A DNA stretch of 64,000 nucleotides, taken from assembly GCA_038209775.1 (NCBI GenBank), contig JBBQXK010000004.1:1-64000 (forward strand). The letters are read 5' to 3'. Below the pieces are notes generated by a model that saw nothing but the letters and a program-made list of their open reading frames with translations, made no database searches and was not told the origin of the DNA. This stretch comes from JBBQXK01 sp038209775. GTDB lineage: Bacteria > Pseudomonadota > Alphaproteobacteria > Rhodobacterales > Rhodobacteraceae. This document shows positions 15,900-24,212 of the stretch, one piece after another (within the stretch, counting starts at the first letter, position 1; every line of letters begins with the position of its first letter). The position numbers were made by a program, and so were the translations under genes.

Positions 15900-17431
15900 C
15901 GGTGCAGCAACCCTTGGGCGACGCGGGCCTTGCGGGTGTCATTCGCGTGGCGATCCTGGCCGTGGGCGGGCAGGGTGGCGGGGTGCTGACGGCGTGGATC
16001 GAGGCTGTGGCGCGGGCGAACGGGTATGTGGCGCAGGCGACGTCGGTGGCGGGCGTGTCGCAGCGGACCGGGGCCACGATTTACTACATCGAAATGGCAC
16101 GCGCGCGGGCTGACGGGCGGGTGCCGGTGTTCGCGCTGAAACCGGCGGCGGGCGATGTGGATGTGATGATCGCAGCCGAAATGATGGAGGCGGGGCGCGC
16201 CATCCTGCGCGGGTTCGTGACGCCCGACCGGACGGTGCTGATCGCATCCACCCACCGGGCGCTTGCGGTGTCGGAAAAGATGGTGCCCGGGGATGGGATC
16301 GCGTCGTCGGACGAGGTGCTGGCGGCGGCTGAAGTGGCGTCGCGGCGCGTGGTGGCGGCGGATTTCGAGGCGATTGCGGTGGGGTGCGAATCAGTCATCT
16401 CGGCGGCGCTGTTGGGGGCGCTGGCGGCGTCGGGGGCGTTGCCGTTTGACCGGGCGGCCTATGAGGATGCGGTCCGGGCGGGTGGCAAGGGGGTCGAGGG
16501 ATCGCTGCGCGCCTTTGCGGCGGCGTTCGACGTGGCGCGTGGCGGGCCGGTCAAGCCGCTGGCCCCGGCCCCATCGCCCGCGTTGCGGGCGATGGGGCCC
16601 GCGCGGATGCTGGCGGCGTGGGCGGTGCTGGAACGGCGCGTGTTGGTGTTGCCTGCGGTGGTGGCGGAGATGGCGCTGCCCGGGTTGCGCAAGGTGGTGG
16701 AGTTTCAGGACCTTGCCTATGGCGCCGAATATCTGGACCGTGTCGAGGCCATCCTGCGCCGCGATGACCCGGCGCGGGGGTATGTGCTGTCGCGTGAGGC
16801 GGCGAAGTACATCGCCAACGCGATGGCCTATGACGATGTGATCCGGGTGGCCGACCTCAAGACGCGGTCGGCCCGGTTCGACCGGATCCGGGCCGAGATG
16901 AACGCGACGGACGCGAACCTGTTGCATTTGACCGAGTTCTTTCACCCGAGGGCGGAAGAGATTGTGGGGCTGTTGCCCGCCGCCATGGGTGCGCGGGTGC
17001 AGGCAAGCCCGCGCTGGATGGGGCGGCTGGACCGCTGGTTCAACAAGGGGCGGCGGCTGCGCAGTGATGGGCTGTGGGCGTTCGGGGTCTTGTATCTGGT
17101 GGGGGGCTTGCGGTTCTGGCGCCGGCGGACGCTGCGGCATGCAGAGGAGCGGGCGCATCTGGAGGGGTGGCTGGGGGTGGCGCTGGGGTATCTGCCGGAC
17201 AGGTACGATCTGGCGGTCGAGGTGATCCGGTGCCGGCGGCTGGTCAAGGGATATTCGGACACCCATGCGCGGGGGCTGTCGAAGTTTGACCGGGTGTTGG
17301 AGGCCGTGGCGCTTGTGGCCGGGCGCGGGGATGCCGCCGATTGGGCGCGGCGGTTGCGCGAGGCGGCTTTGGCGGATGAAGAGGGCAAGGCGTTGGGCGG
17401 GGCAGTAGCGACGATCCGCAGTTTTGCCTGA
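15896..17431 (+). CDS. iorB: Indolepyruvate-type oxidoreductase, beta subunit with DUF6537-type extension
   Basis: A 511-residue protein. The first about 190 residues are the gamma/beta domain of 2-oxoacid oxidoreductases (VAILAVGGQGGGVLTAWIEA, then SVAGVSQRTGATIYYIEMA). The remaining 300 residues match the long C-terminal extension (DUF6537 type) found in two-subunit enzymes of Proteobacteria, and absent from the short archaeal IorB. ATGA overlap with iorA implies 1:1 translation. Last gene of the rightward catabolic operon; a perfect palindrome follows the stop. Confidence 0.9.
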   Translation: MTVQQPLGDAGLAGVIRVAILAVGGQGGGVLTAWIEAVARANGYVAQATSVAGVSQRTGATIYYIEMARARADGRVPVFALKPAAGDVDVMIAAEMMEAGRAILRGFVTPDRTVLIASTHRALAVSEKMVPGDGIASSDEVLAAAEVASRRVVAADFEAIAVGCESVISAALLGALAASGALPFDRAAYEDAVRAGGKGVEGSLRAFAAAFDVARGGPVKPLAPAPSPALRAMGPARMLAAWAVLERRVLVLPAVVAEMALPGLRKVVEFQDLAYGAEYLDRVEAILRRDDPARGYVLSREAAKYIANAMAYDDVIRVADLKTRSARFDRIRAEMNATDANLLHLTEFFHPRAEEIVGLLPAAMGARVQASPRWMGRLDRWFNKGRRLRSDGLWAFGVLYLVGGLRFWRRRTLRHAEERAHLEGWLGVALGYLPDRYDLAVEVIRCRRLVKGYSDTHARGLSKFDRVLEAVALVAGRGDAADWARRLREAALADEEGKALGGAVATIRSFA

Positions 17432-17458
17432 GGGCGGTTTTCTAGCGAAGATCGGAGC

Positions 17459-17478
17459 CGGAAAACACGTGTTTTCCG
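17459..17478. terminator. Perfect 20-bp palindrome between convergent genes
   Basis: The half-site CGGAAAACAC is followed directly by its complement, giving a loop-less 20-base palindrome 28 bases after iorB and 5 bases before the end of the leftward gene. It is A/T-rich near the centre of each arm and could act as a bidirectional terminator, though only GCTTTAT follows. Confidence 0.6.
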
Positions 17479-17482
17479 TGCT

Positions 17483-18274
17483 TTATCCGCCCGTGCAGCC
17501 CCTGATCTCGACCGCGTGGCGGGTGCCCAGAACCGTCAGCACCACCGCCCCCCGGTCCAGCGCAAAGGGTTCGCCTGACGGCGCGACAAGATCGGCGATG
17601 GCCGTCAGGCGCGCGCCGTCGCGGGTCACCTCGGGCTCGGACACCCAGATATCGGGTGCGCCGGCCTCGATCGCCACCGCCTCGGCCCCGCCGGCGGGCG
17701 GCAGTACCAGTTCGGCGGTCAGGCGCAGGCCGTCCTTGATGGCTTCGGTATGGCAGATGGCGCTTTTCAGCCCGGCCTTGCGGGCGGTCATCGGTTGCGC
17801 CGCAAGGGCACCGCTGATCGCGGCGTCGGGTTGGCCGGGGGCCGTCAGGGCCAGATCGACGCGCACCGATGCGGGCACGCAGATGTCGCGGCAGACGCCT
17901 AGGGCAACCTCGCCGGTCAGATGCATCGGCAGCGATGCATCGCGCGGGGTCAGTTCGACCGGCAGCACCACGGTGTCGGAATAGCCGATGGACCGCAGGC
18001 CGTTGGTGGTGAACACATGCGGGGTGGGCCAGTGGATGCGGACGGATTTCACGTTGGTGGAAGCGGACCAGTCGAACTGCGGCGGGATGCCCGCATCGCC
18101 GGGGGCGCGCCAGTAGGTTTTCCAGCCGGGGGCCAGTTGCAGGTGCAGGCCGGTCATCTGGGTGCCGGTTGCCGTCTGCCAGCCGTTCAGCATGGCGGCT
18201 TCGACAAGCTCTTCCTCTGCTTGCGCAGGGGCGGCGAGGGCTATGGCGAGCGTGAGAGGTAGGAGAATGCGCAT
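17483..18274 (-). CDS. Periplasmic DsbD N-terminal-domain-like protein
   Basis: A 263-residue exported protein. It starts with MRILLPLTLAIALAAPAQA, a clear Sec signal. The mature part matches the disulphide-bond corrector domain of DsbD (DsbD alpha), including the cysteine pair in LGVCRDICVPA and the GWKTYWRAPGDAGIPPQFDW block. The membrane and C-terminal thioredoxin domains of full DsbD are absent, as in a family common in Rhodobacteraceae next to yqgE. It probably takes part in periplasmic thiol-disulphide exchange. The long frame upstream of 18274 has no signal and overlaps other sequence, so I start at the ATG before the signal peptide. Confidence 0.85.
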   Translation of the reverse strand: MRILLPLTLAIALAAPAQAEEELVEAAMLNGWQTATGTQMTGLHLQLAPGWKTYWRAPGDAGIPPQFDWSASTNVKSVRIHWPTPHVFTTNGLRSIGYSDTVVLPVELTPRDASLPMHLTGEVALGVCRDICVPASVRVDLALTAPGQPDAAISGALAAQPMTARKAGLKSAICHTEAIKDGLRLTAELVLPPAGGAEAVAIEAGAPDIWVSEPEVTRDGARLTAIADLVAPSGEPFALDRGAVVLTVLGTRHAVEIRGCTGG

Positions 18275-18431
18275 GGGTTGCTGGAATAGGCGCTGTGCGG
18301 GGTGCTGCACAATCACAATCCGGCGACTTTGCGCCGGACGTGGCCGCCGGGGCACGATCCGGTGCGGTGAGGCTTGAGAATGGCGCGGGATGAACCCTAT
18401 CCTTGGGGCGGTGACAGGCAGGGAGAGTCGG

Positions 18432-18989
18432 GTGGACCTTGGGGGCAAGTTGCTGATCGCGATGCCGGGTCTGGGCGATCCGCGCTTTGACCGGGCGGTG
18501 ATCCTGATCTGTGCCCATTCGCCCGAGGGGGCGATGGGGCTGATCGTGAACAAGGCCATCCCGGACCTGAGTTTCAAGGGCTTGCTGGAGCAGCTTGGGA
18601 TACCGTTGGGCCGCAAGGGCCGCGATATCCGCGTGCATTTCGGCGGGCCGGTTGAGCGGGGGCGGGGGTTCGTGCTGCACTCGTCCGACTATGCCGCCGA
18701 TGGCGGGGGCACGATGGCGGTGCCGGGGGATTTCGCGATGACCGCGACGCAGGACATTCTGGCGGCGCTGGCGCGCGGGCGGGGGCCGGGGGCGGCGCTG
18801 TTGGCGCTGGGGTATTCGGGCTGGGGGCCGGGGCAGTTGGAGCATGAGATCGGGCGCAACGACTGGCTGACCACGGACCCCGCGCATGACCTGATCTTTG
18901 GCGACGAGGATGGCAAGAAATGGGCGGGTGCCTTGCGCCACATGGGGATTGACCCCGTCAGCCTGTCGGCGGTGGCGGGGCGGGCCTAG
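18432..18989 (+). CDS. yqgE: YqgE/AlgH family protein
   Basis: A 185-residue UPF0301 (DUF179) protein of unknown biochemical role. The hallmark N-terminus DLGGKLLIAMPGLGDPRFDR and GAMGLIVNKAIPDLSF are present, as are VHFGGPVERGRGFVLH and LGYSGWGPGQLEHEI. I start at GTG 18432 with AGGGAGA six bases upstream, because homologues begin at this point; an ATG at 18390 would add 14 residues. The 3' end overlaps the convergent WYL regulator gene by 32 bases. Confidence 0.93.
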   Translation: MDLGGKLLIAMPGLGDPRFDRAVILICAHSPEGAMGLIVNKAIPDLSFKGLLEQLGIPLGRKGRDIRVHFGGPVERGRGFVLHSSDYAADGGGTMAVPGDFAMTATQDILAALARGRGPGAALLALGYSGWGPGQLEHEIGRNDWLTTDPAHDLIFGDEDGKKWAGALRHMGIDPVSLSAVAGRA

Positions 18990-19677
18990 AGCCGCGGCTT
19001 TCGCGCATCGCCTGGGTGAACGCGCGCAACAGGGGCACGCGGCGGGGGCGAAAGCTTTCGTCGGTGCGGCGGACATCCTCCATCGCGCCCAAGTGAAAGC
19101 GGCGGAAGTCCTGGCGCAGGCAGCACCAGGCCAGAAGCATCAGCGTGCGGTCCAGAAACACCACCGACAGCGGCAGGATGCGGCGGGCGGTCAGGGTGCT
19201 ATCGCGGTCGCGGTAGGTGGTGTCGAGGGCGACCTCGTCCCAGCACGCCTCGCGGATCAGGGCCATATGCGGGGGTGCGGGCGGGCGTGCTTGCATCCGG
19301 TAGGTCATGCTTACGGCGTGTGCGGCCTGCCTTTGCACCCGTTCGGGCAGGGTGGCGGTTATCTTGGACAGGGCGGCGATTGCGGCCCCGGCCAGTGCGG
19401 GATCGCCTGCATGCTGCACCTCGGCCAGTCCAAGCACCAGTGCCTCGACCTCCAGCCGGGTGAACATCTGGGGTGGCAGGGCGGGGTCTTCGGTCATCAC
19501 ATAGCCCACCCCCGCCGCCCCGTCGATCAGCGCACCGCCTGCACGCAGGGTGTCGATATCGCGGTAAAGGGTGCGCGGCGACACTTCGGTTGCTTCGGCC
19601 AGACGTGCGGCGGTGACCGGCGCGGGCAGGGTGCGCAGCACCTGCAAAAGGCGGAACAGGCGGTCGGGGCGGGCCAT
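18958..19677 (-). CDS. WYL-domain transcriptional regulator (YafY/PafC type)
   Basis: 239 residues: an N-terminal HTH_11-type helix-turn-helix (ARPDRLFRLLQVLRTLPAPV, then LAEATEVSPRTLYRDIDTL) followed by a WYL ligand-sensing domain (TARRILPLSVVFLDRTLMLL and WCCLRQDFRRFHLGAM). These proteins often regulate the divergent neighbour; here that is the glutathione transferase at 19749, 71 bases away. The C-terminal coding sequence overlaps the end of yqgE in antisense. Confidence 0.88.
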   Translation of the reverse strand: MARPDRLFRLLQVLRTLPAPVTAARLAEATEVSPRTLYRDIDTLRAGGALIDGAAGVGYVMTEDPALPPQMFTRLEVEALVLGLAEVQHAGDPALAGAAIAALSKITATLPERVQRQAAHAVSMTYRMQARPPAPPHMALIREACWDEVALDTTYRDRDSTLTARRILPLSVVFLDRTLMLLAWCCLRQDFRRFHLGAMEDVRRTDESFRPRRVPLLRAFTQAMRESRGSRPAPPPPTG

Positions 19678-19748
19678 GGGATGCTGCCGGTTTCTGACAG
19701 CAGGACGGTACTATGACGGGGCCACGAACACCAGCCAAGGAGATTGCC

Positions 19749-20354
19749 ATGCTGACCCTGTACCATTCCCCGCAATCCCGCTCATCCGCGATTCTGGCGT
19801 TGATCCACGAGATGGGGATCGAAGACCGGATCGAGGTGCGCCGCGTCACGATACCGCGCATGGACGGCACGGGTGCGCACGACCCGGCAAACCCGCACCC
19901 CGAGGGCAAGGTGCCGGTGCTGGTGCATAGCGGGCAGGTCATCACCGAACGCGCGGCGATCATCCTGCATCTGACGTCGCTGTTTCCGGGGCCGATGGCC
20001 CCTGCCGTGGGGTCGCCCGAATGGGGGGCCTTAGCGGGGTGGCTGGCCTGGTATCAGGGCGTGCTGGAGCCGGTGATGATCTTTGAGGCGGCAGGGATCG
20101 TGCATGACTGGCTGGGCCTGACGTTTCGCGACCACAAGACGGCCATCGCGCGGCTGCATAGGGCGCTGGAGCGGGGGCCGTGGCTGATGGGGGGGGCGTT
20201 TTCGGCGGCTGATCTGTTGCTGCACACGCCCTATGCGTGGTTCAAGGACGCTTTGCCGGATGATCCCCTGATCCGCGACTGGGTGGCACGCTGCATGGCG
20301 CGGCCTGCGCGGTTGCAGGCAATTGCCGAGGATGCAGGGGCAGTGGCGGCGTGA
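19749..20354 (+). CDS. Glutathione S-transferase family protein
   Basis: A 201-residue cytosolic GST. The N-terminal thioredoxin-like half has YHSPQSRSSAILALIHEMG, with serine (QSRSS) at the usual catalytic region, and the cis-proline/glutathione motif GKVPVLVHSGQVITERAAI. The C-terminal half is helical with GAFSAADLLLHTP. Start at 19749 has AAGGAGA; a longer frame begins at 19713. Divergent from the WYL regulator, which may control it. Substrate unknown. Confidence 0.9.
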   Translation: MLTLYHSPQSRSSAILALIHEMGIEDRIEVRRVTIPRMDGTGAHDPANPHPEGKVPVLVHSGQVITERAAIILHLTSLFPGPMAPAVGSPEWGALAGWLAWYQGVLEPVMIFEAAGIVHDWLGLTFRDHKTAIARLHRALERGPWLMGGAFSAADLLLHTPYAWFKDALPDDPLIRDWVARCMARPARLQAIAEDAGAVAA

Positions 20355-20361
20355 CGGGGCC

Positions 20362-21309
20362 TCAGCCACTCCGCGGCCCCGCCCGGCTGATCTGGACGGC
20401 AAGGATGCCGGTGGCGATGATCGCCACGCCGATGGCGTCCCACATCGTCAGGGCCTCGCCCAACAGCAGCGCCGCGATGGCCACGCCGAAGAACGGGTTG
20501 AGGAAGTGGAACGTGGCGGCGCGGACGGCGCCAATGCGGGCCACCAGCCGGAACCAGACCCAGGTGGCCAGAAGGCCCGGCACCAGCGTGGTATAGGCGA
20601 AGGCCGCGAACAGGCGCGGGGTCCAGTTCACGGTGATGCCGCCGGGCCATTCCAGAACGGCGGCCACCAGCGTGAGGATCGCCGACCCCACCAGCATCTG
20701 GAGGCCCACCACCATCAGAAGGTTGCCACCCCCTGCCGACGCCCCGCGCACCGCGAGGGTGGCAAAGGCAAGGGCGGTGACCCCGCACAGGCACAGGATC
20801 AGGCCAACCGTGTCGATACCGCCTTCCAGCCGGTGGAACATGATGACAAGGACACCGCCGAACCCGGCGGCAAGGCCGGCGATGGCCAGTGGCCGCAGCC
20901 GGTCGCGGAACAGGGCCCAGCCGGCCACCGCCACGATCAGCGGCATGGTCGAGGCGATGATTGACGCAAGGCCCGCCTCGATGCGCTGCATCGCGACAAA
21001 GTAGAGTCCCAGATAGAGGGCGTTCTGGCACAGGCCGAACAGGATCGTCGCCCGCCACTGCGGCCGGGTCAGGCGGGCGGACTGGCCCAGAGTTGCGGCC
21101 AGTGCGACGCCGATGCCGCCCGAGATGAGGAACCGCAGCGCAAGGGCGGTCACCGGCGGGGCGTCGGCCACGATCATCCGCGCCGAGGTGAAGGCCGAGG
21201 ACCACATCAGCGCAAAGGCCGCGCCCATCAGGATGGCCTTGATGTCGATGGTTTGCCCCCTGAACCGAACGGCCTTGCATAGACCGGGGGGCGGGAAGGC
21301 ACCAGCCAT
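20362..21309 (-). CDS. DMT superfamily transporter (EamA type)
   Basis: An integral membrane protein of 315 residues with two EamA repeats of about five helices each. The first repeat includes MGAAFALMWSSAFTSARMIV and the second ends with GVAIAALLLGEALTMWDAIG, both typical of drug/metabolite exporters of the RhaT/YdcZ-EamA kind. It is the last gene of a leftward four-gene run; 10 bases separate it from the isomerase gene. Substrate unknown; context suggests a sugar-related metabolite. The first 25 residues are not conserved-looking, so a later ATG (residue 28) is possible. Confidence 0.88.
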   Translation of the reverse strand: MAGAFPPPGLCKAVRFRGQTIDIKAILMGAAFALMWSSAFTSARMIVADAPPVTALALRFLISGGIGVALAATLGQSARLTRPQWRATILFGLCQNALYLGLYFVAMQRIEAGLASIIASTMPLIVAVAGWALFRDRLRPLAIAGLAAGFGGVLVIMFHRLEGGIDTVGLILCLCGVTALAFATLAVRGASAGGGNLLMVVGLQMLVGSAILTLVAAVLEWPGGITVNWTPRLFAAFAYTTLVPGLLATWVWFRLVARIGAVRAATFHFLNPFFGVAIAALLLGEALTMWDAIGVAIIATGILAVQISRAGPRSG

Positions 21310-21319
21310 GCGCCGGTTG

Positions 21320-22165
21320 TCAGCAGTGCCTGCGGAAGCGGTCGACGATCACGTCCAGCACATCGCCGGGGTCTTGTTGCCACCAGTGCGCGGCACTGAA
21401 CACCTCAACCTCGCAGGGGCCGTTGTAGCCAGTGGTTTCGACGGCGGCGCGGATGGCATGCAGGTCGGCCACGCCGTCACCCATCATGCCCCGGTCAAGG
21501 AGCATGTCTTGCGTATTTTCCAGCCAGTCGCAGAGGTGATAGCCGAACACCCGCCCCTTGGCACCCGCAAGGCTGCGGGCCAGCGTGGTATCCCACCAGA
21601 CGTGATAGACATCGACCGCGACGCCCACGTTTGGGGCAGCGATGGCATCGCACAGTGCCAAGGTTTCGGCCACGGTGAACAGGCAGGTGCGGTTGCCGCC
21701 GAACATCGGGTTGAGGGGTTCAAGGGCCAGACTGACGCCTTGGGCTGCCGCGATGGGGGCGAGGATTGCGATGCGTTCGGCCAAGCGCTTTTGCGTCTCG
21801 GCCAGCCCCTTGGTACCGGGGTCGGTGCCGCCGGTCACGATGGTGAGGACCGGCGCGCCAAGGGCTGTGGCCATGTCGATGGCGGCGCGTGCGTCGTCCA
21901 GCGACGCGGGCGCTTCGCGACCGACAAGATAGGGCATGCGGCACAGGCCCGCGACCTGCATCCCCGCCGCGCGGACGCGGTTGCCGATCTCGACACCGCG
22001 CGTGCCAATCTCACGGCGCCAGAACACGATGTGGCCGATGCCCCGTTCGGCGCAGGCGTCGATCACACGCTCAACCGGCCAGCCGGCGCCGGCACCGGGG
22101 ATGTTGTGGCCAAGCGTTGCGGTGTTGAGGGCAAGTGCGGTGTGGTCAGCCCGGAAATCACGCAC
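21320..22165 (-). CDS. Sugar phosphate isomerase/epimerase (TIM-barrel AP-endonuclease-2 fold)
   Basis: 281 residues of xylose-isomerase-like TIM barrel. Metal-site segments are visible: LALEPLNPM (Glu), VAVDVYHVWWD (Asp, His), YHLCDWL (His) and CEVEVFS (Glu). The GTG start at 22165 overlaps the DUF993 stop by 8 bases (GTGCGTGA), which is better than the unrelated upstream frame. Such proteins act on keto-sugars, inosose or hydroxypyruvate-like substrates. Co-transcribed with DUF993 and an SDR, a grouping I associate with sugar catabolism in Rhizobiales and Rhodobacterales. Confidence 0.85.
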   Translation of the reverse strand: MRDFRADHTALALNTATLGHNIPGAGAGWPVERVIDACAERGIGHIVFWRREIGTRGVEIGNRVRAAGMQVAGLCRMPYLVGREAPASLDDARAAIDMATALGAPVLTIVTGGTDPGTKGLAETQKRLAERIAILAPIAAAQGVSLALEPLNPMFGGNRTCLFTVAETLALCDAIAAPNVGVAVDVYHVWWDTTLARSLAGAKGRVFGYHLCDWLENTQDMLLDRGMMGDGVADLHAIRAAVETTGYNGPCEVEVFSAAHWWQQDPGDVLDVIVDRFRRHC

Positions 22166-23306
22166 CGTGCAGGGCCAGAAGTTTGCGCATCCGGTCGACC
22201 GCCATGTCGGGGTCGCGCAACAGGCCACAGGCGTCGGCGAGGCGGAAGATTTCGGTGAAGTACGGCAAGGGCCGCATCGCCTGTGCGCCGTTCAGCATGA
22301 TGAAATGGTCCTGAAAGCCGTTGAGCCAGGCCATGAACACCACGCCGGTCTTGTAGAACTGGGTGGGGGCGCGGAAGATCAGGCGGGCCAGTGGGACGGT
22401 GGGGTCAAGGGTGGCGCGAAAGCCTGCGGTGTCGCCTTGACCCAAGAGGCCCACGGCGTGGGCGGCGGCGGGGGCGAGGGGGTCGAAGATGCCCAGAAGG
22501 GCGTGGCTGTAGCCTTGGACGTCGCCTTCGATCAGCTCGGGATAGTTGAAATCGTCGCCGGTATACATGCGCACACCCGGGGGCAGGCGGCGGCGCATGG
22601 TGATTTCCTTGTCCTTGTCCAGCAGGCTGATCTTGATGCCATCCACCTTGGTCCTGTTGCGGTCGATCACCTCCAGCGCGGTGTCCATCGCGGCCTCGAA
22701 CCCGTCGGCCCCCCAGTACCCGGCAAGGGCCGCGTCGAACATCGCACCCAGCCAGTGCAGGACCACCGGGTGATCGCAGTCCGACAGCACGCGGTTGTAG
22801 ACGTGCAGGTAATCCTGCGGCCCCTTCGCCACCCGGGCCAATGCGCGGCTGGCCATCAGGATCAGGCGGGCATCAAGCCGTTGGATCGCGTGGACCTGTT
22901 CCAGATAGGCGCGGATCACGTCGTCAAGGGTACGGGCATCGGCGGGGTCGAGGTGGTCGGTGCCGCAGCCGTTGGCCACCAGTGCATCGGGCAGATCGGC
23001 GCGGGTGCGGCGGATGAGGTCAAGGGCGGTCGGCCAGTCAAGGCCCATGCCGCGCTGGGCGGTATCCATCGCCTCGGCAATGCCAAGGCCCAGACCGGCG
23101 AGGTGGTGGCGGAAGGCCATGGTACGGGCCCAGTCCACCGTGGCGGGGCCGGTCGGATCATTGGCAGTGAAGGGGTCGGCCACCACATGCGCCGCAGAAT
23201 AGACCACGCGGGCGGCGTCGCGGGGCAGTTTACCGGCGGCGATGGGGGTGCCGGTGAGGGTGTAGTCTTGGCGCTGGCCGGTGGCGTCGGGCAGGCTGAT
23301 CTTCAT
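22158..23306 (-). CDS. DUF993 family protein, DHDPS-like aldolase fold
   Basis: A 382-residue protein of the DUF993 family, which is related to dihydrodipicolinate-synthase-type TIM-barrel aldolases. A lysine at KVDGIKISLLDKDKE is a likely Schiff-base-region residue and MYTGDDFNYPELI is a conserved family block. It lies between an SDR and a TIM-barrel isomerase, so it may cleave or condense the keto-sugar acid made by the SDR. No biochemical function is established for the family as far as I know. Starts 12 bases after the SDR stop. Confidence 0.85.
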   Translation of the reverse strand: MKISLPDATGQRQDYTLTGTPIAAGKLPRDAARVVYSAAHVVADPFTANDPTGPATVDWARTMAFRHHLAGLGLGIAEAMDTAQRGMGLDWPTALDLIRRTRADLPDALVANGCGTDHLDPADARTLDDVIRAYLEQVHAIQRLDARLILMASRALARVAKGPQDYLHVYNRVLSDCDHPVVLHWLGAMFDAALAGYWGADGFEAAMDTALEVIDRNRTKVDGIKISLLDKDKEITMRRRLPPGVRMYTGDDFNYPELIEGDVQGYSHALLGIFDPLAPAAAHAVGLLGQGDTAGFRATLDPTVPLARLIFRAPTQFYKTGVVFMAWLNGFQDHFIMLNGAQAMRPLPYFTEIFRLADACGLLRDPDMAVDRMRKLLALHGA

Positions 23307-23318
23307 GCGCGGACCCTT

Positions 23319-24137
23319 TTAGAAGCGGGGAACGAGGAGGCCGCCGTCGGCGGAAATGACCTGTCCGGTGGTGTACGGGAGCCGCCCGGTGGCGAGGGTG
23401 GCGATGATCGTGCCGATCTCGTCCGCCGTGCCGACGCGGGGGATCAGGGTCAGGCCGGCCTCGGCCCGGGCGCGGTAGCTGTCGATGACGGGGGCGGTCA
23501 GGTCGGTGGCGATCAGGCCGGGCTGTACGTCGTAGACGGCGATGCCTTCACGCCCCAACCGGACGGCAAAGGCGCGCGATGCCATCGCGGCGGCGGCCTT
23601 GGACACCGCGTATTCGACGCGGGGTTCGGCCACGGCGAGGGCGTTTGATGAGGTGACGTTGACGATGGATAGGAAGGCGTCCGATGCGGGCCGCCCGATC
23701 AGGCGGCGGGCGAAGGCCTGCATGAGGAAGAACATGGCCTTGGCGTTGACGGCCATGCAGCGGTCATAGCTGGCCTCGGTGATGTCGAGGGGGTCGCCGC
23801 GCTGCATCACGCCGACGCCGGCGTTGTTGACGAGGGTGGTCAGGGGGCCAAGCGCGGCCTCGGCCTGTGCGAGGGCGTCTGCATGGCCGCCAAGGTCGGC
23901 CACGTCGAACGGCAGTGCGATAGCGGCGGGCGCACCGGCATCGGTCACGGCGCGAACGGCATCGGCAAGGGCTGCGTCGCCGGGCAGGCCGTTCAGCGCC
24001 ACCGCGAAACCTTCACGCGCCAGTGCGCAGGCGGTGGCAAGGCCGATCCCGCGTGCGGCACCCGTGACCAGCGCCACCTGCCGTGCGGGCACCCCAGCCG
24101 GGCCGTTGGCCGGTTCATCCGTCTGGGGTGGGGGCAT
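23319..24137 (-). CDS. Short-chain dehydrogenase/reductase (3-ketoacyl-ACP reductase-like)
   Basis: A 272-residue classical SDR: cofactor motif TGAARGIGLATA (TGxxxGIG), NNAG in LVNNAGVGVM, catalytic Ser in VTSSNA and YxxxK as YAVSK. The C-terminus ends in TGQVISADGGLLVPRF. First gene of the leftward operon SDR, DUF993, isomerase, EamA transporter. Probably oxidises a sugar or polyol rather than an acyl-ACP, judging from context. A GTAACC/GGTTAC operator lies 18 bases upstream of the start. Confidence 0.88.
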   Translation of the reverse strand: MPPPQTDEPANGPAGVPARQVALVTGAARGIGLATACALAREGFAVALNGLPGDAALADAVRAVTDAGAPAAIALPFDVADLGGHADALAQAEAALGPLTTLVNNAGVGVMQRGDPLDITEASYDRCMAVNAKAMFFLMQAFARRLIGRPASDAFLSIVNVTSSNALAVAEPRVEYAVSKAAAAMASRAFAVRLGREGIAVYDVQPGLIATDLTAPVIDSYRARAEAGLTLIPRVGTADEIGTIIATLATGRLPYTTGQVISADGGLLVPRF

Positions 24138-24154
24138 CGGGGGTTCCGGATGTT

Positions 24155-24170
24155 GTAACCGTATGGTTAC
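24155..24170. promoter_or_regulatory. Inverted repeat GTAACC-N4-GGTTAC upstream of SDR operon
   Basis: A perfect 6-base inverted repeat with spacer GTAT, ending 18 bases before the SDR start on the minus strand. The position, overlapping the transcription or translation start region, suits a repressor site of the GntR or LacI kind. No regulator gene lies beside it, so the regulator is encoded elsewhere. Confidence 0.5.
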
Positions 24171-24212
24171 TAATCCCCCGGTTTGCTCCCTTTGGTCAAG
24201 CGGTAATCTGCG

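Noticed and set aside
17442..19076. A 544-codon leftward frame across yqgE and the DsbD-like gene
   Set aside because: It overlaps two well-supported genes in other frames and encodes low-complexity Arg/Pro/Ala sequence.
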